Assembly (NCBI GenBank): GCA_032622095.1 | Contig: CP136062.1 | Location: 159,772,875-159,836,874, forward strand | DNA length: 64,000 nucleotides | Origin: Siphonodentalium dalli | Lineage: Eukaryota; Mollusca; Scaphopoda; Gadilida; Siphonodentaliidae | Reading direction: 5' to 3' | Shown here: positions 43,000 through 54,376 of the stretch, in pieces | Layout of the letters: every line of letters begins with the position of its first letter | Numbering within the stretch: position 1 is the stretch's first letter | Made by a program: the position numbers and the translations under genes | Notes under the pieces: model-generated | Seen by the model: the letters and a program-made list of their open reading frames with translations, nothing else | The model's database searches: none | What the model was told of the DNA's origin: nothing

Positions 43000-44560
43000 C
43001 AAATTTTCACACGATTAGTTCCTAATTCTACTCAAAAAAACAATCAAAGTTGAAAAATGTTACACAAACTTGTATTACCTGTAGACAAAGATAGATTCGA
43101 TGAATTAAGTACGAATGATCAAGACTACAGTGCACAAATGTATGATTTGATGAACTTTCGCCCCATTTGTTTTGCGTAAAAATTTGGTTTACATATTTGA
43201 TAAAATTATTAAAAATATTTGCCCCGAAAGAGGAATATAGGGGCCTTACTGGCCGTTTAGATATTATTTTCCATTTTCTAACGGTATTTTCGCCTAAAAG
43301 ATAGATGAATTATTCTCAAAGTTCAAGGCCGACAATGTGAAACTATAAGTTCCGATTGAAAGATCGCAGAGTCCTTTTAAGATAACTTTTTGGAAAACCA
43401 GTAAAGGCGTCATGACATCAAGACGTGCATCATGACGTCACAACCTACATCGACGCGCAAAACTCCAGTCACTGAGGACTGCGTCGATGGCCAGACAGCT
43501 GAGACACGTATTAAACGGTCAGGATAAACGACACATCTGCCAAACATTTACGTTATATGTGATTATTTACATATACCGGTATATGATTGTCTTGTGTCCC
43601 GTTACGGTTTATCATCAAATCCTTCTAAAGATAAAAATTCATCCGATAATCCCATGAACAGTAACAAACGGGCGCAAATTACGTTTACGTATGATCATAT
43701 TACATACATATATATATATCGTTTGGTGGGTATTTATAGGATTTGTTTAGCATATTTTGATACATATGTGAATTAAAAGGAAAGCATAAATTTCCTATCT
43801 TTATCAGGAGACAGTTAATCTGAGTTCGGTTAGTAGTTCTGTCCAGAATACGTCATGTATTCAATTGCTTTTTGAGATAATGGGCTATCATATTTGATCA
43901 TGCACATGGCTATATCTATTCCAATAATAACTACTCTATATCTCATATGTTCATGTTCAGCAATGAATTATCAGATATAACACTATATTTAAATACCAAG
44001 ACATCTGATGATATAAATAGATGTGTGTAGGTGCAGCATTTTATCTCAAAGCTGAAAATTGCTCTCAAATAAAATATTCTGCAGACTATAAACTGAAATT
44101 GAATAGAAAATCTGCCATTTTGATACCGGCAGTTTATATTCTATATTCGTAAAAGAAACTTGACATCTAAACAACTTTTCTAATGTCGAAAAATAACAAG
44201 TTAAAACCACACATAATTTCCATTCACCACTGCAAAAAGCAGCTCTAAAATGTAGATACATTGATCGATACAGTTGAGGAAATTATTTAGAATGTCCAAT
44301 GATTATTTTCCGAACCAATCATGTTTGTTTTGAGTGTGAATGTACTATAATGTACTGATCATAAAATTCATCAATCATCTTAATGTTAACCAAATGCAGA
44401 TGTTCGGCAGACAATCATGGCACAATATGGAGATAAATCCTTTTTTCAAGTTGAAGTGGAAGATTTTATAACTTGGCAGACACCTTGATGCCATATTGTA
44501 TCTGGGTGAGACAGGCATCATTGTGTTGGCTATAAATCAAGTTTAAAGGCCCACTTAATT
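43000..44560. other. Intron without recognised elements
   Basis: It has a short AT microsatellite near 43,710. The frames at 43,594-43,776 and 44,046-44,261 have no support. Confidence 0.5.
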
Positions 44561-44639
44561 TTCGAATCACCAGATCACATTATATGCAACATATTCCATA
44601 TTATACACCATTCGAAAGAGGATGCTCCAAAACATTGTA

Positions 44640-44930
44640 TTATCAACTTATCCGGTTGAATAAACTGGGAACATGTTGTTTTTGTCAAGGTACCAAGGTC
44701 TGTTGGTGCTTAAATTTGACCCAGACTGTACTGTAAACTCTATTATTCTCAATGGAAGGGGAATAACTCTATCTCTTAGTTTGAATTATGATGCATTGTG
44801 GGTTGACAAGGGGGGGGGGGGGGGGAAGTCTTGGAATTAATCTAAGAATCTCTATCACTTAGTGGACACTCCTGGGCTACAGCTGTTCCATTTTCAGGTG
44901 GAATATATATATTTTTGGTTCCTCTTCCAA
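44640..44930 (+). repeat. Dispersed repeat, CTTATCCGGTTGAATAAACT type, copy 1
   Basis: It shares CTTATCCGGTTGAATAAACT, GAACATGTTGTTTTTGTC, AATGGAAGGGGAATAACTCT and GGTGGAATATATATATTTTT with 51,850-52,135. A 14-base poly-G run interrupts this copy. Each copy lies about 200 bases past an alpha-catenin exon. Confidence 0.75.
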
Positions 44931-45134
44931 AAGGTATGTGATATGAAATATGTTGTGTATAATGTTATAAATAACTTGGCACTATGTGTGGCTTTCCAAA
45001 ATGATAGCTAAAATCAGAGCACATCTGTTGTAGAAAAATCAGTTAATAAAAAAAACTACTGCTCTATGACAATATTTATTATAAAAAAACGGCACAAATT
45101 GTAACAAATGACAAATAACCATGTTAATACTTAC

Positions 45135-45269
45135 TCCCGATACAATGAGCTCGCCGCTCACGCTCTGTACGTCAGCCTTCACTTTGCTGGTGATATTCAG
45201 CTGGTGACAGTACAACGCTATCCTCTGCATGTAGGCTAACAAGTCCTTCTTAGACTGGGAATCTGGACA
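45135..45269 (-). CDS. CTNNA: Alpha-catenin exon, CPDSQSKKDLL
   Basis: Acceptor GCAACGTTTCAG, donor GTAAGTATT, 45 codons, phase 0 at both ends. It reads CPDSQSKKDLLAYMQRIALY, then CHQLNITSKVKADVQ and GELIVSG. The DLLAYxQRIALYCHQLNI block is among the most conserved parts of the actin-binding domain. Confidence 0.97.
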
Positions 45270-45289
45270 CTGAAACGTTGCAAGGTTTA

Positions 45290-45545
45290 AAATGTTGAAC
45301 CTATTGGCTGCTATACATCCGTACTGAGTACGAACAGAAAATGTCATTCTGTGTACTATACACGTCTGTACGAACAAAAAATGTCATGCTGTGTGCTATA
45401 CGCGTCCGTACGAACAGAAAATGTCATGCTGTGTGCTATATGTCCACACTAATGACATAAAATGTCATGTGAGCTATACGTCCGTACTACAGACATAAAA
45501 TGTCATGATGTGTGCTATAAGTTCGCACTATGGACACAAAATGTA
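45290..45545 (+). repeat. Minisatellite next to a splice acceptor
   Basis: About five units of 40-48 bp with AAAATGTCATGCTGTGTGCT and ATACGTCCGTAC blocks. The nearest unit ends only some 20-30 bases from the exon acceptor at 45,270, so it fills the branch-point region. Confidence 0.8.
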
Positions 45546-45676
45546 AAAAATGATGTCCTACCCGTCACTATAGATAGGGTGTAAATTTCTTGGGGTTTGT
45601 ACCAGGACTTCAATTAGTTTAATTAGGTTACTTGTCTATAGAGTTTAATCAGGCCATGTAATACTCGCTTACAATT

Positions 45677-46134
45677 AAAGGTACTCAATCCGATCAAATG
45701 CTCCTAAATTACTATTTCTTTGGCTTCGGGGGTAAAAGATATTTTATTTGAGTCGAGGAACCCACCCATCAAAGCTCATAGTGATCAGATATCGATTTTG
45801 AAGTTTGTTATTTCTCGAGATGTGTAATACTATGTGGCCCAGAAACATGTGGTCAAACGGAGGGTCTCGGACAAAATTACAGATGAAGATGAATAACTCT
45901 AAAATCAAGTGGAAATACAGTCAAATTTCGTGATACTTTAGTGATAATACGGCCATATTTTGTTGAACAAAATGTTGATAAATAACAAGTTTTGAGAAAT
46001 TGATACCATAATTGACAGTGGTTAACATTATTTTGTTGCAATAAATAAATTCTGATAACTAAAGCGTATTTTGAAGAAATGTTGTTGTTGTATCTTGATG
46101 GTATGGGGACCATCTGATCGGATTGAGTACCTTT
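45677..46134 (+). mobile_element. GGTACTCAATCC fold-back element, copy 4, complete
   Basis: AAAGGTACTCAATCCGATC and GATCGGATTGAGTACCTTT are perfect inverted ends (19 bp). The 458-bp interior is non-coding; minus-strand frames through it are fortuitous. This is the reference copy for the family. Confidence 0.85.
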
Positions 46135-46400
46135 AGCAAAGTAACTACTTATCTCGTGGCATTGACAATCATTTGAAATTTGATGCAAAGTCTAATTTTC
46201 GTAAACAAATACATGCAGTAATTTTATAATGAAAATTACGCAGTTATGGCTGATTCTTCTCAGAGACCGATTAGAGGATATTGTTATGTATAGCAGTTCT
46301 CTATTGGGTGTAGCATTTAACCATGCATAATATCCCTAGATTCTTGTTTACAATTTATCAATATGGGCAACCACCACTGTGGACACAGCTGTAGGGGGTA

Positions 46401-46852
46401 CAAGTCTGCCAATAGTGTGTCTGTCATTTGCAGAATGAGGACCAAGAGGGTGAATTTAGTGAAGCTATCCCGCATGGCAGGCTAGCATCACTAAATTCAT
46501 CCTCTAGAAACCTCATTCTACTTAGGCCTCAACTGCTATTGGAGACAAAGGATCAGATTGAATTTCCCCAGTTGAAGTGGGTGATGTACACCCATTAGTA
46601 ACCTCGATTATCCATTTTATCTTCTGCAAATTAGGGGATATAAAAACTTCCCAGAAGGGAACAAGTAATTAAAAACAATGTTAATTGAGACTATAGATAC
46701 TTCCCAGAAGATGAAGCCTAAGCAGAATGAGGTCCCCAGACTGGACACAGAGGGTGAATTTAGTGATGCTAGTCCACTGTGTGGGGTAGCATCATTAAAT
46801 TAACCCTCTGGGGACCTCATTCTGCAGATGACAAAAACACTATTTGCAGGCT
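46401..46852 (+). mobile_element. Family A long form
   Basis: CAAGTCTGCCAATAGTG and CACTATTTGCAGGC are the outer ends. Hairpin 1 is at 46,432-46,520 and hairpin 2 at 46,724-46,824, the latter with a small insertion (ACTGGACACAG). The spacer is the standard long-form one. Confidence 0.8.
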
Positions 46853-46892
46853 ATAGATGGTAGCAATGTAACGAGATCAACCCTTTATGTAC

Positions 46893-46998
46893 CTGGTCGG
46901 CAATCTGTTGGGCTAATTTATCAAGCTGAGTTCCTGCCTCAGATATCTTCTTGGCTGCGTTGATCACGTCCATCGTACTCTTGAGTGGACCACGACCC
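46893..46998 (-). CDS. CTNNA: Alpha-catenin exon, GRGPLKS
   Basis: Acceptor TCTTGTTACCAG, donor GTACATAAA; one leading base completes the split Arg codon, then 35 codons. It reads GRGPLKSTMDVINAAKKISE and LDKLAQQIADQ, the family's linker and helix after the DFTR motif. The first 43 nt have a diverged copy at 48,097-48,139. Confidence 0.97.
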
Positions 46999-47053
46999 CT
47001 GGTAACAAGAAAATAGGGCACATAAGATAAATGAGTGGCAGGTTAAATACACA

Positions 47054-48087
47054 TTAACCTTTCATGACGGGTGCTGTGCTGGTGCAACATTAAAGACCCT
47101 GTGCCAATGCATTCACTTATATATGCGAGTCGACCATAGGTCGCCTCGCATATATAAGAGAATGCATTCGCCTAACAATTTTTTATCAATTTTTATTACA
47201 TTCTTTTAAAAAAAATTATAATTTTTTCTTTTATCATTTTTTTCTTATATTCTTTAACAATTTTCTCATTTTTTATCATTTTTCTTACATTCTTTAAAAA
47301 TTTTATCATTTTTTTATAATTATTTCTTGCATTCTTTAACAATTTTTTATTATTTTCCTTAAATTTTTCTAGCATACCCCCACCGTGGCAAATTCAACCC
47401 GCATTATCCGTAAACCCAACAAACAAGATTTTTAACTTTAAAGAAAAATTCAGACTAATAATATTGATATGGTGTCACAAGAAGCTTGTACAGAAAAAAT
47501 TATTAAAATAGGTTCATATTTGTTAAAGTTATTAAGTCGGACAGAATTTTCTAAGTCAAAATAAGTCGAAAATGAAGTGTAATATTACGAAAAACAGTCT
47601 GAGCCAATCCCTAGCCGCATCATGTAGAGAGGGTATTGTGAGAATCATGTATACCAGAAATTATTGAAATCGGTTCATATTTGTTAAAGTTATTAAGTCG
47701 GACAGAATTTTCTAAGTCAAAATAAGTTGAAAATGAGGCGTAACTTTAAAAAAAAAAGTCGGACCGAACCACAATTAGCATCATGCTGAGAGGCAGTCCT
47801 AAGGAGATTGCATACAAACAATTATTGAAATCGATTCATAGTTGTTAGAGTTATGAGGTCGGACGGACGGACAAACGGAGGGAGAAAGCGTGACGGACGG
47901 ACACAGTCAATCCAGTATACCCCCCATTTTCTTCGAAAGTGGGGGTATAAAAATAATGTCAAATTTGTTAGGCGAATGTATTCTCTTATATATGCGAGGG
48001 GAACTATGGTCAACTCGCATATATAAGAGAATGCATTGGCACAGGGTTTTTGCAAAAATTCAGGAAGCTCCAGTCATGAAAGGGTTA
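47054..48087 (+). mobile_element. Family B (TTAA fold-back), CATGACGG ends, with nested insertion
   Basis: TTAACCTTTCATGACGGGTG opens it and CCAGTCATGAAAGGGTTAA closes it. Hairpins are at 47,100-47,170 and 47,970-48,042. The middle includes T-rich repeats with TTCTTACATTCTTTAACAAT and a pearl-like element inserted at about 47,395-47,952. The right end abuts the truncated exon copy. Confidence 0.8.
47395..47952 (+). mobile_element. Pearl/Helentron-like element, nested in family B
   Basis: Three diverged units of about 185 bp each contain ATTATTGAAATCGGTTCATA and AAGTTATTAAGTCGGACAGA. They end in GGACGGACGGAC, AGTCAATCCAGTATACCCCC and a 3' hairpin pairing TATACCCCC with GGGGGTATA. Confidence 0.72.
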
Positions 48088-48096
48088 AGAATGCAT

Positions 48097-48139
48097 TGCG
48101 TTGATCACATCCATCGTACTCTTGAGTGGGCCTCGGCTC
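48097..48139 (-). pseudogene. Truncated copy of the alpha-catenin GRGPLKS exon
   Basis: The acceptor CTTGTTAACAG is intact, followed by 43 nt that encode SRGPLKSTMDVINA in the right phase. Four codons differ from the real exon, three of them synonymously. Homology stops at Ala, where the next bases run into the right end (TTAA) of a family B element. No donor follows, so it cannot be a normal exon. Confidence 0.88.
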
Positions 48140-48149
48140 CTGTTAACAA

Positions 48150-50735
48150 GATGAAAGTGTCAATGAAGCTGTAGCTCAACTTGGAAAGGGAATAATTTAA
48201 TGTGTTACTGTCGATGGAGTGATTAGGAATGTGGAAAGTTGAATGTCTAATACTAGTTTATCAACATGAAGAGATATATATATACATGTATATAAAAGTA
48301 AAATCTAAGATGGTTGCTGGCGGCTATGTTTTCCAACAATTCAAAAACATTTGATAGCTTTAGTCATGCAAAGAGTAGAATCCAACATGGCTGCTGGCAG
48401 CCATGTTTTAATGTCGAATAACCCCAAAATGACTCGTTCCCATCTACATGTCAATGTCAAATGTAAAGACAAATTTCATAATGATCCGACCAAAGGTACG
48501 ACCTGTAGCCCGTGCCAAAGGATTTAGTCATGCAAATAATAAAATCCAAGATGGCTGCTGGCGGCCATGTTTTTGGCCGAATGACCCCAAAATTACTTGT
48601 TCCCATCTACATGTCAATATTAACATCCATGACAAATTTCATGATGATCAGATGAACAGTACGACCTGTAGCCCTTGCTAATGGATTGAATTTTGAAATC
48701 CAAGATGGCCGCTGGCGGCCATGTATTTTGTCCGAATGACCCCAAAATGACTCGTTCCCATCTATATTCCAATTTCGAAAGCCATGACAAATTTTATGAT
48801 GATCAGACTTAAGGTACGACCTGTAGCCCATGTTAAAGGATTTAGTCATACAAAGAGTAAAATCCAAGATGGCTGCTGGATTTTTTATCATTTTTCTAAC
48901 ATTCTTTAAAAAAATTATCATTTTTTTATAATTATTTCTTGCATTCTTTAACAATTTTTTATTGTTTTTCTTAATTTTTTCTTAAATTTTTTACCAATTA
49001 TAAACAAGAGGTGTGCAACAGCCATGACAAGTCAATATTAACACCCATGCCAGGATGCTGGTGGCCATGTTTTTCGTCCGAATGACCCCAAAATGACTCG
49101 TTCCCATCTACATTCCAATTGCCGAAAGATGGCCGCTGGTGGCCATGTTTTTCGTCCGAATGACCCCAAAATGACTCGTTCCCATCTACATTCCAATTGC
49201 CGAATGGCCCCAAAATGACTCGTTCCCATCTACATGTCATTGTTAATATCCATGACAAATTTCATGATGATCTGACCAAAGGTACGACCTGTAGCCCGTG
49301 CTAAAGGATTTGGTCATGCAAAGAGTAAAATCTAAGATGGCTGCCTGCCAGCGGCCATGTTTTTTGGCCGAATGACCCCAAAATTAATCGTTCCCATCTA
49401 CATGTCAATATTAACATCCATGACAAATTACATGATGATCAGACGAACAGTACGACCTGTAGCCCGTGCTAATGAATTGAATTTTGAAATCAAAGATGGC
49501 CACTGGCGGCCATGTTTTTCAGCCGAATGACACCAAAATGACTCGTTCCGATCTACATGTCATTGTTAACATCCATGACAAATTTTATGATGATCAGACT
49601 AAAGGTACGACCTGTAGCCCGTGCTAAAGGATTTAGTCATACAAAGAGTATAATCCAAGATGGCTGCTGCGGCCATGTTTTTTGGCCGAATGACCCCAAA
49701 ATTAATCGTTCCCATCTACATGTCAATATTAACATCCATGGCAAATTTCATGATGATCAGACAAACAGTACGACCTGTAGCCCGTGCTAATGGATTGAAT
49801 TTTGAAATCAAAGATGGCCGCTGGTGGCCATGTTTTTCGTCCGAATGACCCCAAAATGACCTGTTCCCATCTACATTCCAATTGCAACAGCCATGAAAAA
49901 TTTCATGATGATCAGACTCAAGGTACGACCTGTAGTCCGTGCTAAAGGATTTAGTCATACAAAGAGTAAAATCCAAGATGGCTGCTGGCGGCCATGTTTT
50001 TCGGCCGATTGACCCCAAAATGACTCGTTCCCATCTACATGTCATTGTTAACATCCATGACAAATTTTACGATGATCAGACGAAAGGTACGACCTGTAGC
50101 CCGTGCTAAAAAATTTAGTCATACAAAGAGTAAAATCCAAGATGGCTGCTGGCGGCCATGTTTTTTGGCCGAATGACCCCAAAATTACTTATTCCCATCT
50201 ACATGTCAATATTAACATCCATGACAAATTTCATGATGATCAGATGAACAGTACGACCTGTGGCCCTTGCTAATGATATAATTTTTAAATCAAAGATGGC
50301 CGCTGGCGGCCATGATTTTTGTCCGAATGACCCCAAAATGACTCGTTCCCACCTTCATTCCAATTTCAACAGCCATGACAAATTTCATGATGATCCGACC
50401 AAAGGTATGACCTGTAGCCTGTGTCAAAGGATTTGGTCATGCAAAGAGTAAAATATAAGATGGCTGCCGGCAGCCATGTTTTTTGGCCAAGAGTAAAATA
50501 TAAGATGGCTGCCGGCGGCCATGTTTTTTGGCCGAATGACCCCAAAATGACTCGTTCCCATCTACATGTCAATGTCAACATCCATGACAAATTTCATAAT
50601 AATCAGACCAAAGGTACGAACTGTAGCCTGTGCTAAAGGAAATTGTTGATGAATCACGCACACACACACACACGCACGACAGATACCAAGCCATGGCAAT
50701 AGCTCAAACTTTACAAAGTAAAGTTGAGCTAAAAA
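48150..50735 (+). mobile_element. Pearl/Helentron-like element, CAAGATGGCTGCTGG type, copy 2
   Basis: It opens ATGAAAGTGTCAATGAAGC-TGTAGCTCAACTTGG and ends CACACAC/GCACGACAGATACC then AAAGTAAAGTTGAGCTAAAA. The core has some fifteen units of about 100-170 bp with TGACTCGTTCCCATCTACAT, ATCCATGACAAATTTCATGA and GGTACGACCTGTAGCC. It sits inside the duplicated intron segment. Repeated short frames here are not genes. Confidence 0.75.
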
Positions 50736-50780
50736 TAGGGCACATAAGATAAATGAGTGGCGGGTTAAATACACAAAGTA
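50736..50780 (+). repeat. Second copy of exon-flanking intron sequence
   Basis: AATAGGGCACATAAGATAAA and TGAGTGGCGGGTTAAATACA repeat the sequence directly beside the real exon at 47,012-47,055. With the exon fragment at 48,097 this marks a tandem duplication that was later split by the pearl-like element. Confidence 0.85.
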
Positions 50781-50789
50781 AATTCTTCA

Positions 50790-51339
50790 TTAACCCTTTC
50801 ATGACTGGAGTTGCGCTGGCGCAACATTAAAGACCCTGTGCCAATGCATTCTCTTATGTATGTGAGTCGAGCATTCTTTTAACAATTTTTATCATTTGTT
50901 ATTATATTCTTTAACAATTTTATAAAAAAAATTATCGTTTTTTATTAACATTCTTTAAAAAAAAAATTCATTTTTTATAATTATTTCTTACATTCTATAA
51001 CAATATTTTATAATTTTTTCCTATATTCTTTAACAATTTTATCATTTTTTATAATTTTTCTTACAGTCTTTAACAATTTTTTCATCATTATTTCTTACAT
51101 TCTTTTTCAAATTTTATAAATTTATCTTACATTCTTTAACAATTTTTATCATTTTTTATCATTATTTCTTACATTCTTCAAAAAAAAATTATATTTTTTA
51201 CATTTGTTCTTACCTTCTTTAACAATTATAAAAAATAATATAAAATTTGTTAGGCCAATGCATTCTCTTATATATAAGAGAATGCATTGGCAAAGGGTTT
51301 TCGCAAAAATTCAGAAAGCTCCAGTTCTGAAAGGGTTAA
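50790..51339 (+). mobile_element. Family B (TTAA fold-back), CATGACTGG ends, AT-rich long copy
   Basis: TTAACCCTTTCATGACTGGA and CCAGTTCTGAAAGGGTTAA are the ends. The interior is dominated by degenerate TTCTTACATTCTTTAACAAT repeats. The left hairpin is degraded, the right one (51,253-51,292) has lost its loop. Confidence 0.8.
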
Positions 51340-51840
51340 TAATGCGTTTGTGAGAAACATCAGGCTCGAGCGAAATGTGACTATCTAGCCTCTGTGAGTT
51401 ATGTAGATTGCTTCTCAATTCTAACACTCATTTTGTTCTGTATTTAACATCCCTTTGATATATTTCAGTTAAATTGCACTTACAATAGAGTCCTAATATC
51501 ACATGAGAAACAGAATATGAAGGTACAGGGAGAGTCTTCATGGATAAAGTGGGTCCCATTAATAATATATGTGTTATAAATATTCATCCAATCTAATTTC
51601 AAACTGCTGGCTGTATTCGTGAAATCACAAATTGAATATTAAATGATTTATTTCCAAAATAAATATTATCGAAATAGGATGTTCCATCTTATTATCTTTA
51701 TGTGAATAAGTAATTCCTATGTTTATTTTTTGTTAATAATTTTTTTTTTTTTTTAATTCTTTATTGGGCTTTTATTTGTGTATAGGCCAGATGACTTTCA
51801 AAATGTATTGAATGTTCCAAAGCAGAATATATTCTATATA
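51340..51840. other. Intron without recognised elements
   Basis: AT-rich; includes a poly-T run near 51,741-51,755. Confidence 0.5.
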
Positions 51841-51849
51841 ATATACAAT

Positions 51850-52135
51850 TTAAATCAACTTATCCGGTTGAATAAACTGCGAACATGTTGTTTTTGTCGA
51901 GGTATCGACTTTTATTCTGAGTGGTTCTGTGCTTATTTTTGATCTGGTCTGTACTGCCAGTCTACTATTATCAATGGAAGGGGAATAACTCTATCTCCTA
52001 GTTTTAAATTTTGATGCATTTTGAGTAAATAAAGGAGGTAATCTTGGGGTGAATCTGAGAATGGCTATCACTTGGTGCACACTCCTAGGCCACAGCTGTT
52101 CTGTATTCTGGTGGAATATATATATTTTTGATTTT
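51850..52135 (+). repeat. Dispersed repeat, CTTATCCGGTTGAATAAACT type, copy 2
   Basis: Diverged copy of 44,640-44,930, same orientation. Confidence 0.75.
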
Positions 52136-52332
52136 ATCTCATGCTAACAATATGTAAATAACACTGACTCAGAGTATAAATAAGGCATGTTTTGTTTTTA
52201 TTACTTGGTTTACAGATATATTTGGCTCAAAGGTAGTGGAGGTGGGATAGAACAAATATAAAATATGTATCAATGATCATGTGACAGAGAGAAAAATAAG
52301 CCCTTCTTGTTTGTTTCTCCCATGTGACTAAC

Positions 52333-52555
52333 CTGGTGAAATCTGTCATCTCCATCATGATCATACACATCTGTTTAGCGAGGACGATAATGTCGTTTCC
52401 TCGGTCGTCCCATTTAGCCACCTCCTTCTCGAGATTAATTTTCTCCTGTCGGAACTGCTCGACTTGTTCCATAATCATCTGTTTCTCATCATCTGGCAAC
52501 GCTCTCATCAGTGCCCGGTCACTCTTATCATTCGCGTCCTCCGTGTAGTAACTAG
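52333..52555 (-). CDS. CTNNA: Alpha-catenin exon, KWDDRGNDIIVLAKQ
   Basis: Acceptor TTTCATATTACAG, donor GTTAGTCAC; two leading bases, 73 codons, two trailing bases. It starts SYYTEDANDKSDRALMRALP and contains EVAKWDDRGNDIIVLAKQ then MCMIMMEMTDFT, the diagnostic start of the actin-binding domain. The Ser/Tyr/Thr-rich start with acidic residues corresponds to the phospho-linker that casein kinases modify in vertebrate alpha-E-catenin. Confidence 0.98.
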
Positions 52556-52600
52556 CTGTAATATGAAAATTTAATATTAATGTCACTAAGGGGCATAACT

Positions 52601-52669
52601 CTCTTCTGGCAATGCTCTCATCATTGCCCTATCACTCTTATCATTAGGGTCCTCGGGTGTAGTAGCTAG
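52601..52669 (-). pseudogene. Truncated, frameshifted copy of the KWDD exon start
   Basis: A good acceptor (TTTATTTGCAG) is followed by about 69 nt matching the first 23 codons of the neighbouring exon. One extra base in the fourth codon shifts the frame, bringing a TAA soon after. Other changes are mostly synonymous or conservative (Leu to Met, Asp to Glu). Homology ends at CCAGAAGAG and no donor follows. It lies 46 bases upstream of the real exon in transcription order. Confidence 0.88.
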
Positions 52670-52679
52670 CTGCAAATAA

Positions 52680-53250
52680 AAACAAATTTATATGACATAA
52701 TTTAGCCTACACTCATTAATTTCTGGCGGCATGATAAAAATTAATTTTTAGCAATGTTTACCAACTAAGCATAAATTTTCAAGGTTAATTTTTACCCAGT
52801 GCTTTAGGTCTATCAATGAACAGAGATTATTCACAGTCCTTCGATTTTGAAAAATGCAGGCTTAATTTTATTGTGAGCCTGATTTTGGGTCCAGTTGCAC
52901 AATTTTACTTTGGTTTTCCTAACGGGAAATATAACCGATGCATGTGCATGTAAACAGGTAAATAATACACTCAAAAAACATTGCTTTGTGCTATTTTAAT
53001 AAAATAAAACTTTCCCAAAAAGTTCCCGGAATCGTTTTGTACAGCGCTGAATCGTGAGTTGGATCCCATTATCACTGATAAGTCATTATCGCGAATTGGT
53101 ATCATTTCCTCTTTCCCGTTTCATATGGACTGGTGTCTGTTTCATTGTGACTTAGAGTCAGAATCTATATAGCACATGCTTACTTACTGACATCGCAATA
53201 TCAATGATTGTTTTGATAACATTGTCTCTTCGATTTCTTTGATCGCTTTG
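52680..53250. other. Intron without recognised elements
   Basis: No exon or repeat was recognised. Confidence 0.5.
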
Positions 53251-53262
53251 ATTGTCTGAGAC

Positions 53263-53516
53263 CAAGCCTTGAAATAGGGTGTCTGTCATTTGCAGAATGA
53301 GGTCCCGGGAGGGTGAATTTAGTGATGCTACCCCGCATAGCGGGCTAGCATCACCAAATTCACCCTCTGGGGACCTCATTCTGCTTACACCTCAGCGGAA
53401 TGAGGTTCCCAGAGGGAGAATTTGGTGATGCTAGCCCACTATGCGGGGTAGCATCACTAAATTCACCCTCCCGGGACCTCATTCTGCAAATGACAGACAC
53501 CCTATTTCAAGGCTTG
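53263..53516 (+). mobile_element. Family A short form (254 bp), copy 2
   Basis: CAAGCCTTGAAATAGGG to CCCTATTTCAAGGCTTG, flanked by perfect TCTGAGAC duplications (53,255-53,262 and 53,517-53,524). Both hairpins are complete; a compensating pair of changes (CCCGGGAGGG / CCCTCCCGGG) keeps the outer stem paired across the element. Confidence 0.95.
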
Positions 53517-54233
53517 TCTGAGACACAAACACATTGAATAGTATGCACTGTCCGTGACGGGTTAAAAAAACCACTTTGTTGTATAACCTTTGTGGCAACC
53601 CTACTGCCTCACTATTAGTCAGAAAAAAATTCGGAATGACATATTGAGGACCAATCATACTAGATTGTAAAACAAGAGGTGGCATCAGAGATGCTGTGTC
53701 TCGTTTTCGGTGGATTACCGCCGGTGGCTACAGCCAATTGGTGTGCATCAGTATCGGTAGACTAATTAATAGGTAAAATAGAAAAATGACTAATTAAGGG
53801 CCATTACTCCATCAAATTTTATCGGGCCAGGCTGGTTTTCGAACTCGTCCGAAATATTCTTGGCAAGTATGTCTATTCCAAATTTTAAACAAATCAGAGG
53901 ACGTTTGTTGAAGTTATCGCGCTAACGAGCTAAAAATTCACGAAAAATGACTAATTAAGGGCCATAACCAGGGTTGGGGTAATTGTAATTTGTAATTGAA
54001 TGTAATTAATTACATTTTCCCAAGTAATTGGATGTAATTTGTAATTGAAGGTTTTTTCAATTACATGTAATTGAATGTAATTAATTACATTGAGAAAAGG
54101 GGTGTAATTTCAATTACATTTTCAATTACATTTTCAATTACATTTTCAATTACATTTTCAAAAATACAGACCAATATAACAAGTTAACACATCAGCATTT
54201 ACTTGACTAGTGTTATACACATGGGGTCATTAT

Positions 54234-54376
54234 CCTCATATTATCCTTCTATTCATTAGGCAACATTTTACCTTGCCCAATGATATTTCTGACAAATTCA
54301 AAGCTACATGTAAACATTGTCCAACACTGATTTCGGGTTCAGCAAAAGCAACTTCAAATTTCATCACACATCTAAA
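54234..54376 (+). pseudogene. hAT transposase BED finger, first part
   Basis: The frame reads HFTLPNDISDKFKATCKHCP, then SNFITHLK and a donor GTAAGT at about 54,377. Spliced to the acceptor at 54,958 it would continue RKHRDQYE, completing a BED-type Cys2-His2 finger (CKHC ... HLKRKH). The true start is uncertain. Confidence 0.75.

Noticed and set aside
48097-48139. Mutually exclusive alpha-catenin exon
   Set aside because: The copy lacks the rest of the exon and any donor in frame, so it is called a truncated duplicate.
47890-48174. Short frames with RGELWSTRIYKRMHW, also at 24.2, 60.7 and 62.5 kb
   Set aside because: They are read-through of the family B hairpin on either strand, not genes.
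48448-50636. Several similar short proteins (with RPVARAKGF)
   Set aside because: All come from the tandem core of a pearl-like element; frames are short and broken between units.
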